Part shown: in pieces, positions 9,801-11,899 of the stretch
How the letters are laid out: each line of letters opens with the position of its first letter
Numbering within the stretch: position 1 is the first letter of the stretch
Assembly: GCA_003024985.2 (NCBI GenBank)
Contig: PXIH01S0022086.1
Origin: Euperipatoides rowelli
Lineage: Eukaryota > Onychophora > Udeonychophora > Euonychophora > Peripatopsidae
DNA: 11,899 nt
Reading direction: 5' to 3' (one strand)
Made by a program: the position numbers and the translations under genes
The notes under the pieces: generated by a model
What the model was told of the DNA's origin: nothing
Database searches by the model: none
Seen by the model: only the letters and a program-made list of their open reading frames with translations

Positions 9801-10259
9801 GTGACATGCTTGTCAATCACGCAAATCATGGGAAAATTTTGATTTTCTTTTGTCTTCACTTTAGGAAAACAAACTCAGTCTCAACATCGTCCGATTTATT
9901 TATTTTTTTTTTATGATGGGCTTATTTTAAAATTATGGGTTAGTGATAGAACATAAAAATTTGGTTTGTTCACTTTTATTAATTTTAAAATAATTTCTGA
10001 AAATTAACAATTGTATAATGCCAAATTTTCACTGCTCTATTATATTAAATGTAAATAATAATTATAAATACCTATATAGTTTAGAAAATTTATCAGCATC
10101 TTCAGTAAGTGAGATTTGTTGTAAAATATCATTTACCATTGTAGGAATGCTTTTCTCATCAGTTCCCCGCAAACGAGCAAAAAAATATAACAATTCTTTT
10201 CCGGTCATCTCATCAATTAAAGCATCAAATTGTGGACAATATCCAATACACTGCAGACA
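471..10259 (-). CDS. ABCA: ABC transporter subfamily A, C-terminal part (partial gene, three exons)
   Basis: Join of 10259..10072, 6101..5931 and 876..471 on the minus strand: 765 nt, 254 residues plus TAA. It is the 3' end of a full-size ABCA transporter, a membrane ATPase family that mostly moves lipids. Numbering from the first visible codon, the sequence shows Q-loop YCPQFDAL (7-14), signature SAGNKRKLS (63-71), Walker B LILLDEP (82-88), D-loop GLDP (91-94), H-loop TTHS (117-120), then the ABCA block [11 protein letters not shown] and a late [12 protein letters not shown] motif of the C-terminal regulatory segment. Both introns are GT-AG and phase 2. Walker A and the transmembrane domains are missing because the gene continues beyond the window. 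No frameshift or stop interrupts the join, so the gene looks functional. Assignment to ABCA is firm; an ABCA3-like subtype is only a guess. Confidence 0.93.
1110..1480. repeat. Degenerate tandem repeat, units ~85-140 bp
   Basis: The phrase AAATTTAGTAGG(N)TATAAGG recurs near 1114, 1233, 1371 and 1456. Between copies come similar blocks: an ATTTTTAT/GGATC stretch, AAGATGGTGGTCAGTTGC or its variant AATGATGGTCAATTGC, and ATACTACC(A/T)AG. Copies are diverged and unevenly spaced, so this is an old array. No coding frame was seen in it. Confidence 0.6.
1490..2079. other. Intronic stretch, nothing recognised
   Basis: AT-rich sequence with stops in all frames inspected. No terminal repeats, splice-bounded frame or RNA gene was seen. 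Confidence 0.4.
2080..2220. repeat. Diverged 74-bp tandem duplication
   Basis: AAGGCCATATGATGTCCTTAG at 2080 and AAGACCAATTGATGACATAAG at 2154 begin two copies. Each continues with GCACA, CC and AA, then a CTTCC(A/C)C-like stretch. Similarity fades near 2220. Confidence 0.6.
2365..2372. repeat. Target site duplication, left copy (hAT MITE)
   Basis: GTATAAAG, identical to the copy at 2678..2685 on the other side of the element. Confidence 0.85.
2373..2677. mobile_element. hAT-type non-autonomous DNA transposon (MITE), 305 bp
   Basis: The 15-bp ends CAGGCCTGCTCAACC (2373..2387) and GGTTGAGCACCCCTG (2663..2677) are inverted repeats matching at 13 of 15 positions. The flanks are a perfect 8-bp direct repeat, GTATAAAG, at 2365..2372 and 2678..2685. 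Eight-base target duplications and CAGGGGTGCTCAACC-like termini are typical of hAT elements. There is no transposase frame, so movement would depend on an enzyme supplied elsewhere. A G-rich run at 2596..2614 followed by GCGATCGC lies inside. The intact target duplication suggests a fairly recent insertion. Confidence 0.88.
2678..2685. repeat. Target site duplication, right copy (hAT MITE)
   Basis: GTATAAAG, identical to 2365..2372. Confidence 0.85.
3334..3819. mobile_element. TA-inserting MITE, 486 bp, with perfect 24-bp terminal inverted repeats
   Basis: The left end begins CAGTAAAACCTGTCTTGAG and the right end is its exact reverse complement over 24 bp (3334..3357 against 3796..3819). It is flanked by TA on both sides (3332..3333 and 3820..3821), the target duplication of Tc1/mariner-like transposases. 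It carries no transposase. Internally TTTGAAAGAC...CTCAAGACAGG occurs twice, at 3691..3739 and 3763..3811 (about 40 of 49 bases match, period 72), so one end was duplicated. Phrases such as AAAGACCAC and GAGACCACCTG recur near both ends. The plus-strand frame running from 3650 into the LINE tail is a read-through artefact. Confidence 0.88.
3691..3811. repeat. 72-bp period duplication inside the MITE
   Basis: Two copies of the segment from TTTGAAAGAC to CTCAAGACAGG start at 3691 and 3763. The first lacks the final outer bases of the terminal repeat, so it looks like a duplicated subterminal end. Confidence 0.75.
4061..4644. other. AT-rich intronic stretch with homopolymer runs
   Basis: Contains long A or T tracts near 4081..4094, 4490..4502 and 4538..4552, and many short TAGTTAT/ATAACTA inverted motifs between 4340 and 4455. 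No gene or element boundary was recognised. Confidence 0.5.
4645..5328 (-). pseudogene. Unidentified stop-poor minus-strand frame (possible decayed coding region)
   Basis: One minus-strand frame runs from 5328 to the TGA at 4645..4647 with only three internal stops (TAA 5092..5094, TAA 4954..4956, TAG 4858..4860) in 228 codons. DNA this AT-rich should give well over ten. The most protein-like part includes [16 protein letters not shown] and, after the first stop, [19 protein letters not shown] do not recognise a family. It cannot be an ABCA exon, because the join around it is continuous. An open hydrophobic stretch at 5835..5638 lies in the same frame but is separated from it by several stops. 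It could be a decayed transposon or host gene, or chance. Confidence 0.3.
5329..5930. other. Intronic stretch with a 16-bp tandem duplication
   Basis: AT-rich. AATAGCTGACTAGAAG at 5847 is followed directly by AATAGCTGACTAGA at 5863, a two-copy tandem. A 65-codon minus-strand frame at 5638..5835 would give a hydrophobic peptide. T-rich DNA often yields such frames, so it is not called as a gene. Confidence 0.4.
5931..6101 (-). CDS. ABCA: ABCA exon: signature, Walker B, D-loop, H-loop
   Basis: A 171-nt exon that starts with the C completing the signature serine and ends with AG, the first two bases of the serine after the H-loop histidine. Acceptor TATTTTTAG|C (6102/6101) and donor CACAG|GTAAAT (5931/5930) fit consensus. 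It encodes the AGNKRKLS part of the ABC signature, the Walker B strand LILLDEP with catalytic glutamate, the D-loop GLDP and the H-loop histidine in LLTTH. The first glycine of the usual SGG signature is alanine here. The plus-strand open frame over the same bases is a shadow. Confidence 0.94.
6524..6587. repeat. 11-bp minisatellite (TACTACTACAG), 5 exact copies plus a partial
   Basis: Five exact tandem copies start at 6524, 6535, 6546, 6557 and 6568, followed by the degenerate TACTACCAG. The complete identity suggests recent expansion and likely length polymorphism. Confidence 0.95.
6588..7060. other. AT-rich intronic stretch with two long T tracts
   Basis: T runs at about 6620..6637 and 6943..6964 dominate. 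No gene or element was recognised. Confidence 0.5.
7160..7237 (-). CDS. Candidate first coding exon, left-hand copy
   Basis: The minus-strand ATG at 7237..7235 (TATAATGG, A at -3) opens a 26-codon frame ending AAG|GTAAGT at 7160/7159, the same donor and phase as the plus-strand copy. The peptide begins MAYTI and shares NEDVF..TIIFY.QRSAL.K. Over the 21 shared codons there are five differences, four of them changing the amino acid. The intron after the donor is about as similar as the exon. No downstream exon was identified between 7159 and the ABCA exon at 6101. The family is not recognised. Confidence 0.35.
7238..7448. promoter_or_regulatory. Spacer between head-to-head ATGs, possible bidirectional promoter
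   Basis: 211 bp separating the two candidate starts. It holds TATAAATA at 7279..7286 on the plus strand, a CACGTG E-box at 7406..7411 and the mirrored GGGAGCAGTTA blocks. Promoter function is inferred only from this layout. Confidence 0.25.
7449..7538 (+). CDS. Candidate first coding exon, right-hand copy
   Basis: Starts ATGG with A at -3 (AAAATGG), stays open for 30 codons and ends AAG|GTAAGT, a full consensus donor in phase 0. The peptide begins MVVYIAKRS and shares NEDVF..TIIFY.QRSAL.K with the left-hand copy. I do not recognise the family. The next exon was not identified; the plus-strand frame at 7587..7775 starts inside the presumed intron and has no support as an exon. It lies antisense to ABCA inside an ABCA intron. 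Codon-level divergence from the other copy is mostly non-synonymous, so it may be a dead or non-coding duplicate. Confidence 0.35.
7641..8573. other. AT-rich intronic stretch, no gene recognised
   Basis: Contains a C-rich run at 7822..7834, several A/T tracts (8097..8104, about 8242..8254, 8439..8449) and a 66-codon minus-strand frame (7954..8154) without recognisable motifs. Further decayed gypsy sequence could extend into its right end, but none could be identified. Confidence 0.4.
8574..9000 (-). pseudogene. Decayed Ty3/gypsy-type LTR retrotransposon pol fragment (RT end and RNase H)
   Basis: The minus strand shows the junction of reverse transcriptase and RNase H of a Ty3/gypsy-like element. 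[16 protein letters not shown] and APLRELTK match the conserved end of the RT domain. [11 protein letters not shown], then [12 protein letters not shown] and DHKPLV in other frames, match the RNase H region in the expected order. At least one stop (TGA at about 8964) replaces an expected arginine before FLG, a double TAA lies near 8820, and frameshifts separate the later motifs, so it is dead. LTRs, primer binding site, protease and integrase were not found. It lies in the same orientation as ABCA. Confidence 0.8.
9101..9485. mobile_element. Short CAGGG-ended element, 385 bp, with 5-bp target duplication
   Basis: The left end CAGGGTTCGACATTC and right end GCGTCAAGCCCTG are imperfect inverted repeats, flanked by AATTT at 9096..9100 and 9486..9490. 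Many short GGCAAC, TGGCAA and TTGCCA motifs lie within both subterminal parts (for example near 9128, 9186, 9392 and 9454). Elements with CAGGG(C/T)TCGACATT ends recur in many invertebrate genomes, as far as I recall, and behave like non-autonomous DNA transposons. It contains no transposase frame. Confidence 0.6.
9486..10071. other. Intronic stretch before the Q-loop exon, nothing recognised
   Basis: AT-rich sequence without a convincing frame or repeat. The plus-strand frame starting at 10018 is a shadow of the ABCA exon. Confidence 0.45.
10072..10259 (-). CDS. ABCA: ABCA exon: Q-loop to signature serine
   Basis: First visible exon, 188 nt. It begins [14 protein letters not shown], the Q-loop block of ABCA nucleotide-binding domain 2, and ends in DKFSKLY plus AG, the first two bases of the signature serine codon. 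The donor AG|GTATTT lies at 10072/10071. The acceptor is taken as TTTTAAG before 10259, because a pyrimidine-rich stretch precedes it and CLQ aligns with the VRQ-like residues usually found before IGYCPQ. A second in-frame acceptor, CTGCAG, would start the exon at 10250 and remove three residues. No exon coding the Walker A GxxGxGKTT motif is visible between here and 11899. Confidence 0.92.
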
Positions 10260-10356
10260 CTTAAAAGTATGAAAATAAAAATTAATTATGCAAAGTCCAT
10301 CTCTGATGAATAGAGCATCTGAAAAATTTATGTAGATAAGTAGGGATAAAATGTTC

Positions 10357-11160
10357 ATTCTGGAACACTTCAAAACAAGGCTCACTTACGCTTCTGGTAT
10401 TTTTACTTCCTGTCATGCTCAGTCATTCACTTTCTGTCTTTTAAAGGTACAAGAGGTTTTTTTAACCCTATATTATGTGGGCATATGACATGATATCATA
10501 TCCTGTATTTCTAGGTCAAAGGTCACTTCCAGTTCTCTACAGTATAACACTTCCTTTACTAGTAAATCCAAGATGGATGACTTCTTGTTAAAGGTATAGA
10601 GGGTTTTTAGGCTTGCACTTTTAATTTAAGACATCATTTCCACTCAAAGTCACTTCTGATCATTTCCAGTAGTTCACTTCCTCATACATAAAATCCTATA
10701 TGGCTGATCTCCTGTTCATGTTTCTTAATGATATAGAGAGCTTATATGGTATGATGACATCACTTTCGATTCCTATAATATTCCAAATGATGACACTTCC
10801 AGGAAGTCTAGAACACTTCACAATGAGGTTCAGAAAATCCAAGATGGCCAGCTTCCTCTTCCTGTCTCTTACAGGCATAGAGGGATTTTGATGGAATGAT
10901 GACATCATTTCCGGTTCCTATAATTAAAAATGTGGCACTTCTGGTGTGTCTGGAACACTTCACAATGAGGCTCAGAAATTCCAAGATGACTGACTTCCTG
11001 TTTCTGTTTTTTAATGGTATAGAGAGTTTTTTATAGTATGATTATGTCAATTCCAGTTCCTATAATTCAAAATGGTGGTATTTACAAAATTTGTGGATCA
11101 TTTCACAACAAAGATCGGACAATCCAAGATGGTGTCACTTCTGGGTCAGGTTTTATGGCA
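10357..11160. repeat. Degenerate tandem array, ~142-bp unit, five to six copies
   Basis: AATCCAAGATGG or close variants occur near 10565, 10692, 10836, 10977 and 11121. They are usually preceded by GAACACTTCACAATGAGG and followed by a CTGACTTCCTGTTTCTG-like phrase, then GGTATAGAG(A/G)GTTTT, TGATGACATCA and TTCC(A/G)GTTCCTATAAT. The best-kept units are spaced 142-143 bp. Earlier units (10357..10560) are more diverged. Short frames on both strands at 10696..10908 are products of the repeat, not genes. Confidence 0.82.
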
Positions 11161-11899
11161 TCTCATTTTATCTATTTTGGAGAGGGTACATAACCCATAT
11201 GGATGATGATATGATCTCATACTTTGGTATGTCTATACTAGGTAATTAGGACATCATACCTACAGATTTTGAACCAGATCTGAGGTCATTAAGGTGCACA
11301 TATCGATGAAAGAAATACTTCACTTATTTTCCATTTTGTGAAGTGTCACACCCACCTATAACATCATAGTTTAGAATTTTGTTTTAAATATATGACATCA
11401 CATATACTAGGAGAGAGTGTACATGCTCCAGACTTGCAGGTTCACTAGAAATGATGAGTTCACCAAAATGGATAGATTTTGATGGAAAAATCACAAATAA
11501 TAAGAAATTTTAAAGCAGACATATATTTAAAGGCTGACCAAAGACAATGAAGGTGAAAAAGAATAAAGCATTAATTTGGAATCAAAATAGAAGAGATTCC
11601 CAGTTCTGAAGAAAAAGGTGCTATTTTGGAGACACTACACGAGTCACTGAAATAAGGAAACCAGGATATCTTCAAAAATAAGGCCAGATCTAAATATTAT
11701 TGTAGATGTGATACTAACCCATTAATTAATAATATACTAATGATAATATAATAGTAACAATTAATATTTAGAATTTTGCATTAATTGTGGTATTTCATAA
11801 GAATAATAGGCACACAGTAGCTGTAACAATTTAAAAGGGTAATTAACACAATAGTTTATGATAATCTAATTAGGAAAAAGTGATTTGATACATTTATTA
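11161..11899. other. Upstream intronic sequence, no exon recognised
   Basis: Scattered GACATCA motifs up to about 11400 may be further decayed copies of the neighbouring array. A weak inverted repeat, CTTCACTTATTTTCCATTTTGTGAAG, lies around 11319..11344. No minus-strand Walker A exon was found, so the preceding ABCA exon is outside the window. Confidence 0.45.

Larger units (their letters stand above)
6102..10071 (-). other. ABCA intron, 3970 nt, phase 2
   Basis: Bounded by donor GTATTT (10071) and acceptor TATTTTTAG (6102). It splits the signature serine codon. It contains the 11-bp minisatellite, the head-to-head exon-like inverted repeat, a Ty3/gypsy fragment and a CAGGG-ended short element. 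The AT-rich stretch 6102..6523 before the minisatellite shows nothing recognisable. Confidence 0.9.

Noticed and set aside
10018-10272. Plus-strand open frame of 84 codons
   Set aside because: Antisense shadow of the ABCA Q-loop exon.
10696-10908. Overlapping short frames on both strands
   Set aside because: Both arise from the ~142-bp tandem repeat and have no protein-like motif or splice context.
1-11899. CRISPR array, bacterial operon or prophage content
   Set aside because: No regularly spaced identical repeats with unique spacers and no prokaryotic gene arrangement. Introns and retroelements show a eukaryotic genome.

Overview
The window looks like nuclear DNA of an invertebrate animal. 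It is strongly AT-rich and full of homopolymer runs, microsatellite-like tracts, retroelement fragments and small terminal-inverted-repeat elements. Its one well-supported gene is split by large GT-AG introns. The phylum cannot be fixed from sequence alone. There are no bacterial-style operons, ribosome binding sites or tRNA/rRNA genes.

The minus strand carries the 3' end of an ABC transporter of subfamily A (ABCA). Three exons (10259..10072, 6101..5931, 876..471) join in frame, both introns in phase 2. They encode the last ~254 residues: Q-loop, signature, Walker B, D-loop and H-loop of the C-terminal nucleotide-binding domain, then the C-terminal regulatory segment and stop. Walker A and all membrane segments must lie upstream, beyond position 11899. 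A poly(A) signal follows the stop, then a perfect 21-bp hairpin.

The 5.05-kb intron (877..5930) holds degenerate tandem repeats, a hAT-type MITE with a perfect 8-bp target duplication (2373..2677), and a decayed LINE reverse transcriptase fragment on the plus strand (2789..4060). That LINE is split by a 486-bp MITE with perfect 24-bp termini and TA target duplication. The intron also has an unrecognised minus-strand reading frame with few stops (4645..5328).

The 3.97-kb intron (6102..10071) holds an 11-bp minisatellite, a decayed Ty3/gypsy pol piece on the minus strand (8574..9000) and a CAGGG-ended short element with 5-bp target duplication (9101..9485). Its most intriguing structure is an inverted duplication (7061..7640). 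Each arm carries an ATG, an open frame and a consensus GTAAGT donor, so it resembles two paralogous first exons arranged head to head around a ~210-bp spacer.

Upstream of the first visible ABCA exon, still in intron, is a degenerate array of ~142-bp repeats (about 10357..11160), then AT-rich sequence with nothing recognisable. The only working system seen is the transporter. Everything else is intronic insertion, duplication and decay, with the head-to-head exon pair as the best candidate for something undescribed.
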